NCBI RefSeq assembly: GCF_008274625.1 | Contig: NZ_VTRU01000002.1 | Location: 434,001-498,000, forward strand | From: Chryseobacterium panacisoli | GTDB lineage: Bacteria > Bacteroidota > Bacteroidia > Flavobacteriales > Weeksellaceae | Reading direction: 5' to 3' | Length of the DNA: 64,000 bases | Shown: positions 35,801 to 45,364 of the stretch, piece after piece | How the letters are laid out: each line of letters begins with the position of its first letter | Position numbering within the stretch: position 1 is the stretch's first letter | Notes under the pieces: model-generated | What the model was told of the DNA's origin: nothing | The model's database searches: none | Seen by the model: the letters and a program-made list of their open reading frames with translations, nothing else | Made by a program: the position numbers and the translations under genes

Positions 35801-36556
35801 TTAGGAGTTTTTTGTAGATTCTAAAATTTCAATATTCTTCACCACATCACTGCTTTCACATTTTTTAAGTTCTTTTAAAAGAGCAGGAGTAAGGATCTTC
35901 GGATTTAGTATTTGGGTAGCAACTTTTGCAGCCGCATAATCTACTATGCCGATCACAGATTCTCTTAAGAAATTCGGAGTATTGGATGCTATGACTGCCG
36001 TCGCCCAGGAAGTATCTCTTGCTTTCGAAATAGCAAAATCAAGTACGGCATTATCCTTTCCGTTAGAGAGTTGGTCAACAAGATCTACCGGATAACAGAT
36101 TTTGTTCAGAGAGTCCTGAACGTTCTGATTAATGGAAGCAATGACGTTATTAATGGTTTCAAAATCTTTTTTCAAAGGATTTATTTTCCGGTAAGGCATG
36201 ACAGCTGCTGCGGAAATACCAAGATCCAGATTAATGTGAGCGTTCATCCCAAGGAAGATATGTTGTAATATCAACAGGTTTTTATTTTTAGCTGCTTCAA
36301 AGGCAATATACCAGGAATTGGTACATTTTTCTCCTTTGCTGTAGCTTTCCCATGCCTGAAGATATCTCTGTGCAAAAGCGAGATCAAGCAAAGTCATTCT
36401 GGGATTATCTTCAAACTTTTTCTGTTGGATCCCTTTCAGAACCTGCGCGGTCATGATCCTGTATGTACAGGCAAAATAACCTGCCGGACTTTGATTTTCT
36501 TTACACCAGATGATGATTTCATCCAGTTTTTTAAGAACTTCTTCAATGGTTTTCAT
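35801..36556 (-). CDS. DUF5995 family protein
   Basis: A 251-aa cytoplasmic, mostly helical protein with no signal peptide. It matches the DUF5995 pattern: the N-terminal WCKENQSPAGYFACTYRIMT, central FLGMNAHINLDLGISAA and a DSLN segment. The AHINLDL motif with conserved histidine hints at a metal or catalytic site, but no activity is known to me. Its upstream region is a near-copy of that of the DUF6624 gene. Confidence 0.8.
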   Translation of the reverse strand: MKTIEEVLKKLDEIIIWCKENQSPAGYFACTYRIMTAQVLKGIQQKKFEDNPRMTLLDLAFAQRYLQAWESYSKGEKCTNSWYIAFEAAKNKNLLILQHIFLGMNAHINLDLGISAAAVMPYRKINPLKKDFETINNVIASINQNVQDSLNKICYPVDLVDQLSNGKDNAVLDFAISKARDTSWATAVIASNTPNFLRESVIGIVDYAAAKVATQILNPKILTPALLKELKKCESSDVVKNIEILESTKNS

Positions 36557-36617
36557 GGTGGTTTTTGTTTATTTAAAGATAATAAAAAAGTGAGCTGGAA
36601 AGCTCACTGTATGTATT
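36551..36617 (-). repeat. Terminator-leader module, copy A
   Basis: This segment holds a 7-bp hairpin (36590-36596 with 36601-36607), followed on the minus strand by a T-run, and then the leader of the DUF5995 gene with TATCTTTA. The hairpin would end the peptide gene upstream. The whole stretch is very similar to 38066-38131. Confidence 0.65.
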
Positions 36618-36628
36618 GTTCATTCAGA

Positions 36629-36862
36629 TTATGGAGTGATTATAATCGGATCCGGAAAAGGTTCAAGAACCAGTGGTTTGCACATTGCTGCCGGTTGACA
36701 GGTTCCTCCCATGCATATAAAATTCGTCATCGTGGTGGTGCCGTCAGGACATCTGATCATGCCTTCACCGTGGCATCCTCCGGGACATTCTGCCGGATAC
36801 AAAGTTCCTCCAAGGACATCTTTCAAATCTGTTCTTGAAAGTTTTGTTAAGTTCTTTTTCAT
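36629..36862 (-). CDS. Cys-rich peptide with GG-type leader (bacteriocin/RiPP-like precursor)
   Basis: 77 aa. MKKNLTKLSRTDLKDVLGG is a leader of the type seen in Bacteroidota bacteriocin-like and natural-product precursors, with the double glycine at 18-19 as likely cleavage site. The 58-residue remainder holds six cysteines (26, 30, 38, 50, 55, 61) plus many Gly, Pro and Met, and ends hydrophobically (DPIIITP). No peptidase-containing ABC transporter, LanM/YcaO/radical-SAM enzyme or immunity gene lies in this window. It could be a disulfide-rich secreted peptide. Activity is unknown. Confidence 0.7.
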   Translation of the reverse strand: MKKNLTKLSRTDLKDVLGGTLYPAECPGGCHGEGMIRCPDGTTTMTNFICMGGTCQPAAMCKPLVLEPFPDPIIITP

Positions 36863-37096
36863 GGTTTAATTTTTTTTGTTTAGTAAATTAATTTATTCTT
36901 AACACTCTTATAATTAAATAAGTAGGTTTGAAAATATTAAACTAAAGTAGTAAATTATTCTATGATAATTGAATTATTTATGATAAATATTAAAATGAAG
37001 GTTGGATTTTGTTACAATGCCAAATAAGTTTAAAATAGAAGAATGTCAGTTGGATTTGAGATCTGACTATGAATAGTATCTTGAAGCGCTTTCTGT

Positions 37097-38071
37097 TTAT
37101 TTGTGCTTTATTTTTGCCTCCAGTTCAGGCAAGTCTTTTTTATATTGTTCAGCATCCCATTTCATTTGCCAATTTTTTACATACTCTGCCAATGGGGGAA
37201 GGCCAACGTCTGCACGTCTTTTATCTACATTTTCAGGATCTTCTAGCGGGGATACATAATATATCTGTGTTTCAGGATCACGTCCGATCTGACTGCCGTA
37301 AATTTGTCTTTTACCTTGTCTCAGGGCCACCCTGTCCTCGAGAAGGGCCAGACTGCTGCTTTGTGCTTTACCATTTTTTACAGCATCTCTCATCATGGGT
37401 AAATATTTTTCCTGTGTTGCCTGATCTGCATGTTGGATAACAAGAAATAATGTAACGCTTCCCTGTCCGCCCACAACATCAGGACCCAGCCAGCCATATT
37501 TATCAAGAATGGCTTTTACTTCAATAAGATTTAGTGAATCTTTTTTATTGATAAGCTGCCAGTGATCATTCATTTCTTTTGAGTTTCCACCGTATTTTTT
37601 TTCAATATCAGCGATTTGTTGTCTGTACTTTTGATCTTCATTATAAATGGTACCAAGCTTTGCGACCAAGGGTTTGTTCAAATTTGCTTCTGCTTTCTCC
37701 TGATTCTGTTTGATTTTTCCGATGAGAGGCTTCCATCGTTTATCATTATGTAAAGAGCTAAGATCTGTATCTGTTGTTATATGGTTATAATTACTGAATT
37801 TTACTGCAATCCTTTCAAGCTGGGAAAATGCACTGTCGGGCCCTGATGCCATTGCCCAAGAGCATGCTGCGTTGTACCTGTCATTTACAGACGCTTTCCA
37901 GCCATTAGATTTAAATGCTTCTGAATAGTTGCTGGCAGAGTTTTTGAAATCCTTGGCCTGGTAAAGTGATTCAGCCGTTTTTACTTTTTCAGTGTATTCT
38001 TTGGGAACAGTTTGTCCGAAGAGCAGTTTTGTTGATGCTAAAAACAGCAATACAAATAGTCTTATTTTCAT
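37097..38071 (-). CDS. DUF6624 family secreted protein with TPR-like N-terminus
   Basis: 324 aa with signal peptide ending LLFGQ. Residues about 25-115 form TPR-like helices (AESLYQAKDFKNSASNYSEAF). Residues about 130-324 match DUF6624, including GWLGPDVVGGQGSVTLFLVIQHAD, LRQGKRQIYGSQ and DPENVDKRRADVGLPPL. Periplasmic; no enzymatic role is known. It follows the lipoprotein gene at 38127 after a terminator-leader module. Confidence 0.8.
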   Translation of the reverse strand: MKIRLFVLLFLASTKLLFGQTVPKEYTEKVKTAESLYQAKDFKNSASNYSEAFKSNGWKASVNDRYNAACSWAMASGPDSAFSQLERIAVKFSNYNHITTDTDLSSLHNDKRWKPLIGKIKQNQEKAEANLNKPLVAKLGTIYNEDQKYRQQIADIEKKYGGNSKEMNDHWQLINKKDSLNLIEVKAILDKYGWLGPDVVGGQGSVTLFLVIQHADQATQEKYLPMMRDAVKNGKAQSSSLALLEDRVALRQGKRQIYGSQIGRDPETQIYYVSPLEDPENVDKRRADVGLPPLAEYVKNWQMKWDAEQYKKDLPELEAKIKHK

Positions 38072-38131
38072 GGTTGATTTTGTTTATTTAAAGATAATAA
38101 AAATGTGAGTCAGAAGCTCACCTTATTTATT
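38066..38131 (-). repeat. Terminator-leader module, copy B
   Basis: Hairpin 38105-38110 with 38116-38121, then TTTTTATTATCTTTA and the leader of the DUF6624 gene. By eye about 85 percent identical to copy A at 36551-36617. Confidence 0.65.
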
Positions 38132-38900
38132 TTTTACTTTTTGTATAAGAAATAAACTTGATTTTATTTTCTTTAATTTCAATAATTCCTGGCTTGGGCT
38201 GCTGGAGATAAATTTTCTGATAAGTTTCTGATTCCTTTATAATTAATGGATGTTCAGAAAAAAAATCTTTATCCATTTCCTTTATTGTATAGAATTTGTT
38301 GTCCCGAAGTTCTGAAATTGTAGCTTTAGTATTGCTGTAATTTAATAGAATTGAATATAGCTTTTGTTTATATACAAAGCTTGACATGATAACGGCTCCA
38401 GCAGTATCTATCAGTTTTTTTGCTCCCTTTGAGGAATGAGATTCGTATTCCCTTGTAATAATACCAGGGTGATAAAGAGGTATTATAGTAGTCTGGCTCA
38501 TTTTTTCAGGATCAGTAATTTCTAGAATATCTGAACTTCCAAAAAGATGTGACAAAGAATTGGATATATAATACTTATTATTAATTTTATTGACAGAAAC
38601 AGGACAAGTTGCTTCTGCATAATATATTTTTCCCGATTTCTTATTTTTAAAATAAACAGTTCCTCCCCATTCTCCGGAACAGGTTTTCCATACTTCATAT
38701 TTTGTATCATTATAAAGTAATCCGGGATGAGGTAACACTTTTATTTTTTTGATGTCATCAACAATATCCCTGTCAACCTTCTCGGTACTAAATTCAAAAA
38801 GGGTTTTCTGTTTTCCACAGCTTATTATTAATAATAAAGATAAAAGCACAAATAAAATTTGTGCTTTATATTGATTAAGGATTTTCTTTTGAGATTTCAT
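38127..38900 (-). CDS. Lipoprotein, unknown
   Basis: 257 aa from the ATG at 38900 (MKSQKKILNQYK), with a long hydrophobic segment and lipobox IISC. An upstream ATG at 38957 would bury the signal in the middle of the sequence. The mature part is beta-rich (TKYEVWKTCSGEWGGTVYFKNKKSGKIYYAEATC) and may be a small propeller. It overlaps the 3' end of the YciI-like gene by 26 nt, so the two are coupled. Function unknown. Confidence 0.65.
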   Translation of the reverse strand: MKSQKKILNQYKAQILFVLLSLLLIISCGKQKTLFEFSTEKVDRDIVDDIKKIKVLPHPGLLYNDTKYEVWKTCSGEWGGTVYFKNKKSGKIYYAEATCPVSVNKINNKYYISNSLSHLFGSSDILEITDPEKMSQTTIIPLYHPGIITREYESHSSKGAKKLIDTAGAVIMSSFVYKQKLYSILLNYSNTKATISELRDNKFYTIKEMDKDFFSEHPLIIKESETYQKIYLQQPKPGIIEIKENKIKFISYTKSKK

Positions 38901-39345
38901 CGTGGTGTTTAAGATACAAAGGCAGTGCTGCTGAACCATACCAAGGAAAAATTTCATAACTAAAGACTCCGGCTTGTACAGCGGGATCTGTTTTTACCCA
39001 TTGTTCAGCTTCTTCCTTAGACTTGGTATTGAAAATAAACATACCACGGTAGTTTTCTTTATTCTTTTCAAGGAAAGGTCCGGCAACAACAATTTTACCC
39101 TCATCGGCCAGTTTCCCGATATTGGCCATATGACCTTTCATCAATTCACTCATTTTGGCTTTGTCTTCAATCTTGGCAGAGCCTGTTGTTAGCATGACAA
39201 TTGTATAAGGTTTCATCCCATATTTGTCAGCTCCCAGTGATGTGGCCAATTCCTGATTGTACTTAGGTTTTTCTACTTTCTTTTCCTGTGCAAAGGATAA
39301 TGCTGATATGAGGAGACATGCGGTTAGTAATATTCTTGATTTCAT
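38875..39345 (-). CDS. Exported YciI-like protein
   Basis: 156 aa with a signal peptide (MKSRILLTACLLISALSFAQ). A YciI-type ferredoxin-like domain follows (about 45-145): LMKGHMANIGKLADEGKIVVAGPF, MFIFNTKSKEEAEQWVKTDPAV. Ordinary YciI proteins are cytoplasmic; the signal peptide makes this a periplasmic variant. The reaction is unknown. First gene of a pair with the lipoprotein at 38127. Confidence 0.8.
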   Translation of the reverse strand: MKSRILLTACLLISALSFAQEKKVEKPKYNQELATSLGADKYGMKPYTIVMLTTGSAKIEDKAKMSELMKGHMANIGKLADEGKIVVAGPFLEKNKENYRGMFIFNTKSKEEAEQWVKTDPAVQAGVFSYEIFPWYGSAALPLYLKHHDEISKENP

Positions 39346-39418
39346 CTTTTTTTATTTTGATAAATATAATAAAACCTTAAAGATTTCGGAGAGCTGAATT
39401 TCAAAAATGATATGATAC

Positions 39419-39444
39419 AAAAAAACCTCGATGGTTACGAGGTT
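39419..39444 (-). terminator. Terminator of pncB
   Basis: A 7-bp stem (39424-39430 with 39438-39444) has a T-run on the minus strand, directly after the pncB stop. Confidence 0.7.
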
Positions 39445-39471
39445 ATATTTAATTGTTCTGATGAAGTAATA

Positions 39472-40650
39472 TTAATCCTTTATTCTTAAAAACTCTTTAG
39501 CCAGTTCAATCATCTTAGGATCTCCTGTGTATTTACCATGTTCATCTGAAAGTTTTACCGTTGGAATCCATTCTTTATTAGGAGCCTGTACACCAATAAG
39601 TTTCATTACGATGTTCATTGGCTTCAATCCGACATCATTGGTAAGGTTGGTTCCAATTCCGAATGAAATGCCAATTTTTCCTCTGCAGTAATTGGTGATT
39701 TCCTCTACTTTTTCAAGATTTAGCGCATCTGAAAAAATAATATATTTAAACATAGGATTGATGCCATTTCTTTGATAATGGGCAATAGTTTTGTCTGCAA
39801 ATTCTAAAGCATCCCCGCTGTCGTGACGTACACCATCGAAAAGCTTCGCAAATTTTTTGTCAAACTGCTGGAAGAAAACATCTGTAGTATAAGTATCAGA
39901 TAAGGCAACTCCAAGATCACCTCTGTATACATCTACCCAATGTTCCAGTGCCATTTCATTGGCCATTTTGAACCCATATTCGGCAGCATGGAACATAAAC
40001 CATTCATGGGCATGCGTTCCGATAGGTTTTACACCATACTTCATAGCAAAATGAACATTTGAACTTCCAATAAAAGTTGATTCTCTTTTTTGAGTCAATG
40101 CTTCCATCACCAGGTTCTGTACCTTATAAGAATGTCTTCTTCTTGTTCCAAATTCGGCAAAGGTTACTCCAAGTCTGCCTAATGAGTCTGCTTTTTCTAT
40201 CGTTTTGCTCATCACCACTTCATTGGAGTCTCTTTCCATATGGTTCATTTCATAATGCAGCTCACTGATCAAGGCCAATAAAGGAACTTCCCAGAGAATT
40301 GTTCTGTACCAAAGTCCTTCTACAACAACGGAAAGATCACCTCCTTCCTGATGTATTTTCACTTCAGAAGGATCATAATGGTATCCTTCCAGGAAATCCA
40401 GATAAGGAAGATCAATATAAGGACATGTTCTTGCCATGAACTTTTTCTCGTCTTTCGTAAGTTTAAGTTCAGCCATTTTATTAACGGCTTCCCTTAACGC
40501 AACATCAAATCCTTCCGGAAAGTGGTGTTTCCCTCTGTTGATAAATTCATATTTTACAATAGAACTAGGGAATAGCTTTACCACTGCATTCTGCATGGTT
40601 ATTTTATAAAAGTCATTATCTAGGATAGAGTTCAGTCTTACGTCGTTCAT
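39472..40650 (-). CDS. pncB: Nicotinate phosphoribosyltransferase
   Basis: 392 aa, normal length. It has NDFYKITMQ at the N-terminus, FGTRRRHSYKVQN and GTHAHEWFMFHAA (the latter carries the histidine phosphorylated in the ATP-driven cycle), and VRHDSGDALEFADK near the phosphoribose site. It makes nicotinate mononucleotide from nicotinate and PRPP in NAD salvage. TATATTTG on the minus strand (complement of 40670-40677) is a likely -7 box. Confidence 0.95.
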   Translation of the reverse strand: MNDVRLNSILDNDFYKITMQNAVVKLFPSSIVKYEFINRGKHHFPEGFDVALREAVNKMAELKLTKDEKKFMARTCPYIDLPYLDFLEGYHYDPSEVKIHQEGGDLSVVVEGLWYRTILWEVPLLALISELHYEMNHMERDSNEVVMSKTIEKADSLGRLGVTFAEFGTRRRHSYKVQNLVMEALTQKRESTFIGSSNVHFAMKYGVKPIGTHAHEWFMFHAAEYGFKMANEMALEHWVDVYRGDLGVALSDTYTTDVFFQQFDKKFAKLFDGVRHDSGDALEFADKTIAHYQRNGINPMFKYIIFSDALNLEKVEEITNYCRGKIGISFGIGTNLTNDVGLKPMNIVMKLIGVQAPNKEWIPTVKLSDEHGKYTGDPKMIELAKEFLRIKD

Positions 40651-40684
40651 GATATGTGTAATTTTAACGCAAATATAAATATAA

Positions 40685-40715
40685 AAAATAAAATCGCCTA
40701 AATGTAAGGCGATTT
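40685..40715 (-). terminator. Terminator of the dps gene
   Basis: A 9-bp stem (40691-40699 with 40707-40715) is followed by TATTTTTTAT on the minus strand. Confidence 0.75.
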
Positions 40716-40745
40716 TTTTGAATTATTTCCATGCTTATGATGGAG

Positions 40746-41222
40746 TTATTTTCCAAGATAAGAATTGTACATCCAAACTTCTTTCTCCTGTTCGGTAATA
40801 TAATCGCTCATTTGCGAATTGGTACCTTCATCTCCTGCTTCATCCGTAATATCTAAAAGTTCTCTCTGCAGATCAATGACTACTTTGAAAGAATTTAAAA
40901 TCTGCTCAACACTTTTGGTGCCGTCAGTAACTTCTTTGCTTTCTTTAATGGTTGCTACCTTTAAATAATCTGAATAGTTGTGTGCAGGAGTAGCTCCCAG
41001 CGTAAGAATTCTTTCTGCAATTTCATCAATCTTTAAAACAAGACTGTTATATAATTCCTCAAACTTTGGATGAAGGGTGAAGAACTGTTCTCCTTTGATA
41101 TTCCAGTGAGAACCTCTTGTATTCTGATAAAATACAGAATAGTTAGCTAAAAGTACATTTAATTTTTCTGAGATTTTTTTGCAATCGGCTTCTTTAAGGC
41201 CAATAATACTAGCATTTTTCAT
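40746..41222 (-). CDS. dps: Dps family DNA-protection ferritin
   Basis: 158 aa forming a four-helix bundle. The ferroxidase site residues are in FYQNTRGSHWNIKGEQFFTLHPKFEELY and LVLKIDEIAERILTLG, the characteristic Dps spacing. The dodecamer oxidises and stores iron and protects DNA under stress. Single gene; TAAATTTG on the minus strand (complement of 41326-41333) is a candidate -7 box 104 nt upstream. Confidence 0.92.
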   Translation of the reverse strand: MKNASIIGLKEADCKKISEKLNVLLANYSVFYQNTRGSHWNIKGEQFFTLHPKFEELYNSLVLKIDEIAERILTLGATPAHNYSDYLKVATIKESKEVTDGTKSVEQILNSFKVVIDLQRELLDITDEAGDEGTNSQMSDYITEQEKEVWMYNSYLGK

Positions 41223-41624
41223 ATGTATATATTTATTTTTTTAAGATTAGATACCATCACCGGATTCAGTTGAGATACTGTAGAGTTCCATTAAGGTGAC
41301 AGATGTGTTTATCATTTTGTATACCCAAATTTACGAAATATCGTGCCGAACTCCCTTGATTATTAATAGATGATAACTATACGAAAGTTTTTTAAAATAG
41401 TTTGGATGTATCAGATGAGATCTTCAGACTTGCTTTCAAAATGAAGAATTACGCGGTCATCTTTTAGAATGTAAATTTCATAATTATTTAATACTCATTT
41501 TTTCAGCGGATAAATTTCTGTTTTTCTGTTCCTTTTCCGCATGTATATTATGCTTCTTTGATTGTCATATAGAAACATGTACGATTTCGGATGTAAGTAT
41601 TTGATTTTAATTTTTATATAAGTG
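41223..41624. other. Intergenic stretch before the str operon
   Basis: About 400 nt of AT-rich sequence with no ORF, no stable hairpin and no RNA signature I can recognise, apart from the possible dps -7 box at 41326-41333. Confidence 0.4.
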
Positions 41625-41655
41625 TTTGCAGATTAAAAAAATATTACTATTTTTG
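41625..41655 (+). promoter_or_regulatory. Promoter of the str operon
   Basis: TTTG at 41625-41628, exactly 19 nt, then TATTTTTG at 41648-41655: a near-ideal Bacteroidota promoter, leaving a leader of only about 20 nt before rpsL. Confidence 0.8.
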
Positions 41656-41679
41656 CACCCTAAAATAAAAAGCAATTAA

Positions 41680-42093
41680 ATGCCTACTATTCAACAATTA
41701 GTAAGAAAAGGAAGAGCCACGCTTGCCAAGAAGAGCAAATCGGCTGCCCTTGATTCTTGTCCACAAAGACGTGGTGTATGTACGAGAGTATATACAACTA
41801 CACCTAAGAAACCTAACTCTGCACTTAGAAAAGTTGCAAGGGTAAGACTTTCTAACGGTAAAGAAGTGAATGCCTATATCCCGGGCGAAGGACATAATCT
41901 ACAGGAGCACTCGATAGTATTGGTTAGAGGCGGAAGGGTGAAAGACCTACCGGGAGTACGTTACCACATCGTAAGAGGTGCATTAGACACAGCTGGTGTA
42001 AATGGAAGAACTCAGAGAAGATCTAAGTACGGAGCTAAGAGACCTAAACCAGGACAAGCAGCTGCTGCTCCTGCAAAAGGAAAGAAAAAATAA
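41680..42093 (+). CDS. rpsL: 30S ribosomal protein S12
   Basis: 137 aa starting [12 protein letters not shown]. It contains the decoding-centre loop [22 protein letters not shown] with the lysine whose change gives streptomycin resistance still wild type, and [11 protein letters not shown] and [15 protein letters not shown]. First gene of the str operon; rpsG follows after 23 nt. Confidence 0.98.
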   Translation: MPTIQQLVRKGRATLAKKSKSAALDSCPQRRGVCTRVYTTTPKKPNSALRKVARVRLSNGKEVNAYIPGEGHNLQEHSIVLVRGGRVKDLPGVRYHIVRGALDTAGVNGRTQRRSKYGAKRPKPGQAAAAPAKGKKK

Positions 42094-42116
42094 TCATTAA
42101 ATAAGGTACAAAAGCA

Positions 42117-42593
42117 ATGAGAAAGACAAAAGCGAAAAAAAGACCGTTGTTACCAGATCCGAAATTTAATGATCAATTGGTAACGAGATTCGTAAACAAC
42201 TTAATGCTTGACGGTAAGAAGTCAATTGCATTCAAAATTTTCTATGATGCATTAGAGATCGTAGAAACTAAAAAAGGAGATAACGAAAAAACTGCACTTG
42301 AAATCTGGAAAGATGCACTTACAAATGTAATGCCTCACGTAGAAGTACGTTCTAGAAGAGTAGGTGGAGCTAACTTCCAAATCCCTATGCCAATCAGAGC
42401 TGATAGAAAAATTTCTATGGCAATGAAATGGTTAATCAAATATTCTAAAGCTAGAAATGATAAGTCTATGGCTTTGAAATTAGCTAACGAAGTTGTAGCT
42501 GCTTCAAGAGAAGAAGGTGCTGCTTTCAAAAAGAAATCTGATACTCACAAAATGGCGGAAGCTAACAAGGCTTTCTCACACTTCAAATTCTAA
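42117..42593 (+). CDS. rpsG: 30S ribosomal protein S7
   Basis: 158 aa starting MRKTKAKKR, with [18 protein letters not shown] and [19 protein letters not shown], the S7 signatures. It binds the 16S 3' domain and nucleates head assembly. fusA begins 6 nt later. Confidence 0.98.
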   Translation: MRKTKAKKRPLLPDPKFNDQLVTRFVNNLMLDGKKSIAFKIFYDALEIVETKKGDNEKTALEIWKDALTNVMPHVEVRSRRVGGANFQIPMPIRADRKISMAMKWLIKYSKARNDKSMALKLANEVVAASREEGAAFKKKSDTHKMAEANKAFSHFKF

Positions 42594-42599
42594 TCTGAA

Positions 42600-44717
42600 A
42601 TGGGAAGAGATCTTAAATTTACAAGAAATATTGGTATCGCTGCTCACATTGATGCAGGTAAGACTACCACTACAGAAAGGATTCTATTCTATACAGGGGT
42701 AAACCACAAAATTGGAGAAGTTCACGATGGTGCTTCTACAATGGACTGGATGGAGCAGGAAGCAGAAAGAGGTATTACCATTACTTCTGCAGCTACCACT
42801 TGTTCTTGGAACTTTCCAACAGATCAAGGAAAAGCTTTACCTGAAACTAAGCCTTACCACTTCAACATCATTGATACACCGGGACACGTTGACTTCACTG
42901 TAGAAGTAAACAGATCTTTAAGAGTATTGGATGGATTGGTATTCTTATTCTCTGCAGTAGATGGAGTAGAGCCTCAGTCTGAAACAAACTGGAGACTTGC
43001 TGACAACTACAAAGTTGCAAGAATGGGATTCGTAAACAAAATGGACAGACAAGGTGCTGACTTCCTTAACGTGGTAAACCAGGTTAAAGAAATGCTAGGA
43101 TCTAACGCAGTTCCAATCGTTTTACCAATCGGTGCTGAAGAAGACTTCAAAGGTGTAGTTGACTTAATTAAAAACAGAGCGATCATCTGGGATGAAGCAG
43201 GACAAGGAGCTACTTTCGAAGTAGTGCCAATTCCTGAAGATATGAAAGATGAAGTTCTTGAATATAGAGAGAAACTAGTAGAAGCTGTTTCTGAATATGA
43301 CGAAACTTTGATGGAGAAATTCTTCGAAGATCCGGATTCAATTACAGAAGAAGAAATCAATGCTGCATTGAGAGCTGCTACTATCGATTTATCTATTATC
43401 CCAATGACTTGTGGTTCTTCATTCAAGAATAAAGGAGTACAGTTTATGTTGGATGCAGTATGTAAATACTTGCCTTCTCCATTGGATAAAGATGATATCA
43501 AAGGTACTGATCCAAGAACTGACGCTGAAATCACAAGAAAACCATCTGTAGATGAGCCTTTCTCTGCATTAGCATTTAAGATTGCTACTGACCCGTTCGT
43601 GGGAAGACTAGCATTCTTCAGAGCTTACTCAGGAAGACTAGATGCAGGTTCTTATATCTTGAACACTCGTTCAGGTGATAAAGAAAGAATCTCAAGAATC
43701 TATCAGATGCATGCTAACAAGCAAAACCCAGTAGAATATATTGAAGCTGGTGATATTGGTGCAGCAGTAGGATTTAAGTCTATCAAAACTGGTGATACGA
43801 TGTGTGACGAGAAAAACCCAATCGTTCTTGAATCGATGGTTTTCCCTGATCCGGTAATTGGTATCGCTGTTGAGCCTAAAACTAAAGCTGACCAGGATAA
43901 AATGGGTAACGCTTTAGCTAAATTGGCTGAAGAAGATCCTACGTTTACGGTTAGAACTGACGAAGCTTCTGGACAAACGATTATCTCTGGTATGGGTGAG
44001 CTTCACTTGGATATCATTGTTGACCGTATGAAGAGAGAATTCAAAGTAGAAGTAAACCAAGGACAACCTCAGGTAGAATACAAAGAAAACTTAACAAAAG
44101 TTGCCAGCCACAGAGAAGTTTACAAAAAGCAATCTGGAGGTAAAGGTAAATTTGCTGATATCGTATTTGAATTAGGACCTGCAGACGAAGGTAAAGTTGG
44201 TTTAGAATTCATCAATGAGATCAAAGGTGGTAACGTTCCTAGAGAATTTGTTCCTGCAATTGAAAAAGGCTTTAAAGCTGCAATGAAGAACGGTCCTTTG
44301 GCTGGTTTCGAAGTTGAAGGTATTAAAGTGACTCTTAAGGATGGATCTTTCCACGCAGTGGATTCTGATGCTCTTTCGTTTGAAATGGCTGCTAAATTAG
44401 GATTTAAAGAAGCGGGACGTGCTGCTAAGCCAGTAATTATGGAGCCTATTATGAAACTGGAAGTTGTAACTCCAGAAGAATATATGGGTAACATCATTGG
44501 TGACCTTAACAAAAGAAGAGGTACTATCAGTGGTCAGGAAGAGAAAAACGGTGCTGTTGTAATCAAAGGTTCTGTTCCACTTTCTGAAATGTTTGGATAT
44601 GTAACTACTCTAAGAACACTTTCATCAGGAAGAGCTACTTCTTCTATGGAATTAGAGAAGTACCAAGCTACTCCACAAAACGTTGCTGAAGAAATCATAG
44701 CTAAAGCAAAAGGTTAA
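42600..44717 (+). CDS. fusA: Elongation factor G
   Basis: 705 aa. GTPase motifs: AHIDAGKT (15-22), the switch region RGITI, DTPGH and NKMD. Domain II follows, and domains III-V include the tip loop region ([16 protein letters not shown]) near the end. It drives translocation. It lies between rpsG and rpsJ in the conserved str order. Confidence 0.98.
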   Translation: MGRDLKFTRNIGIAAHIDAGKTTTTERILFYTGVNHKIGEVHDGASTMDWMEQEAERGITITSAATTCSWNFPTDQGKALPETKPYHFNIIDTPGHVDFTVEVNRSLRVLDGLVFLFSAVDGVEPQSETNWRLADNYKVARMGFVNKMDRQGADFLNVVNQVKEMLGSNAVPIVLPIGAEEDFKGVVDLIKNRAIIWDEAGQGATFEVVPIPEDMKDEVLEYREKLVEAVSEYDETLMEKFFEDPDSITEEEINAALRAATIDLSIIPMTCGSSFKNKGVQFMLDAVCKYLPSPLDKDDIKGTDPRTDAEITRKPSVDEPFSALAFKIATDPFVGRLAFFRAYSGRLDAGSYILNTRSGDKERISRIYQMHANKQNPVEYIEAGDIGAAVGFKSIKTGDTMCDEKNPIVLESMVFPDPVIGIAVEPKTKADQDKMGNALAKLAEEDPTFTVRTDEASGQTIISGMGELHLDIIVDRMKREFKVEVNQGQPQVEYKENLTKVASHREVYKKQSGGKGKFADIVFELGPADEGKVGLEFINEIKGGNVPREFVPAIEKGFKAAMKNGPLAGFEVEGIKVTLKDGSFHAVDSDALSFEMAAKLGFKEAGRAAKPVIMEPIMKLEVVTPEEYMGNIIGDLNKRRGTISGQEEKNGAVVIKGSVPLSEMFGYVTTLRTLSSGRATSSMELEKYQATPQNVAEEIIAKAKG

Positions 44718-44733
44718 TTTTTAAATTAAAGAA

Positions 44734-45039
44734 ATGTCACAAAGAATCAGAATAAAACTAAAATCTTACGATTACAACTTGGTAGACAAGTCTGCTGAGA
44801 AAATCGTAAAAACGGTAAAGGCTACTGGTGCTGTTGTAAACGGTCCAATTCCATTGCCAACGAATAAGAGAATCTTCACAGTGTTGAGATCTCCGCACGT
44901 AAACAAAAAAGCAAGAGAGCAGTTCCAATTATCAGCTCACAAGAGACTAATGGATATCTACTCTTCTTCTTCTAAAACTGTTGATGCTCTAATGAAATTA
45001 GAACTTCCTTCAGGTGTAGACGTTGAAATTAAAGTGTGA
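44734..45039 (+). CDS. rpsJ: 30S ribosomal protein S10
   Basis: 101 aa starting [21 protein letters not shown], with [27 protein letters not shown]. Normally rplC follows directly, but here two hairpins and unrelated genes follow; rplC is 17.5 kb further on. Confidence 0.98.
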   Translation: MSQRIRIKLKSYDYNLVDKSAEKIVKTVKATGAVVNGPIPLPTNKRIFTVLRSPHVNKKAREQFQLSAHKRLMDIYSSSSKTVDALMKLELPSGVDVEIKV

Positions 45040-45066
45040 TAAATGCATACTTTGCAATGATTATAC

Positions 45067-45097
45067 AATCCGTTCCTTTTTAGGGACGGATTTTTTT
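45067..45097 (+). terminator. Terminator of the str operon
   Basis: A 10-bp stem (45067-45076 with 45083-45092, one G-U pair) and a seven-T run lie 27 nt after the rpsJ stop. Confidence 0.88.
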
Positions 45098-45131
45098 GTG
45101 CATATTTTCGATACATGAGATCAAAAGAAGA

Positions 45132-45167
45132 AAATCAGATTTGTAAACCAGCAGATCTGATTTTTTT
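45132..45167 (+). terminator. Second terminator-like hairpin
   Basis: A perfect 9-bp stem (45132-45140 with 45155-45163) with a long loop is followed by a T-run. The rest of 45168-45342 shows nothing recognisable. Confidence 0.55.
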
Positions 45168-45342
45168 GGATTGTACTTTCTATAATCATATAAAGGCTTA
45201 GGGGTATTACTCTTAATGATAGAGTAGATCTATTTAGGCATTTTAAAGAGTCCTTAAGTTGAATTAATGATCTGATATTAATACTTCTTTTCAGGGTGAC
45301 ATATGTCACACTTGTTTATTTATTTAGAATTAATAAAAATAA

Positions 45343-45350
45343 TAATTTTG
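45343..45350 (+). promoter_or_regulatory. -7 element of the siderophore receptor operon
   Basis: TAATTTTG, 15 nt before the start codon at 45365. No TTG at the normal distance, as expected for a promoter that needs an activator, but that is inference. Confidence 0.45.
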
Positions 45351-45364
45351 CCAAAAATTATCAG

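Noticed and set aside
36425-36838. 137-codon plus-strand ORF
   Set aside because: Antisense to both the DUF5995 gene and the GG-leader peptide gene; no signal or known motif.
45296-45364. Upstream start for the siderophore receptor
   Set aside because: The extra 23 residues precede a complete signal peptide and overlap the -7 element.
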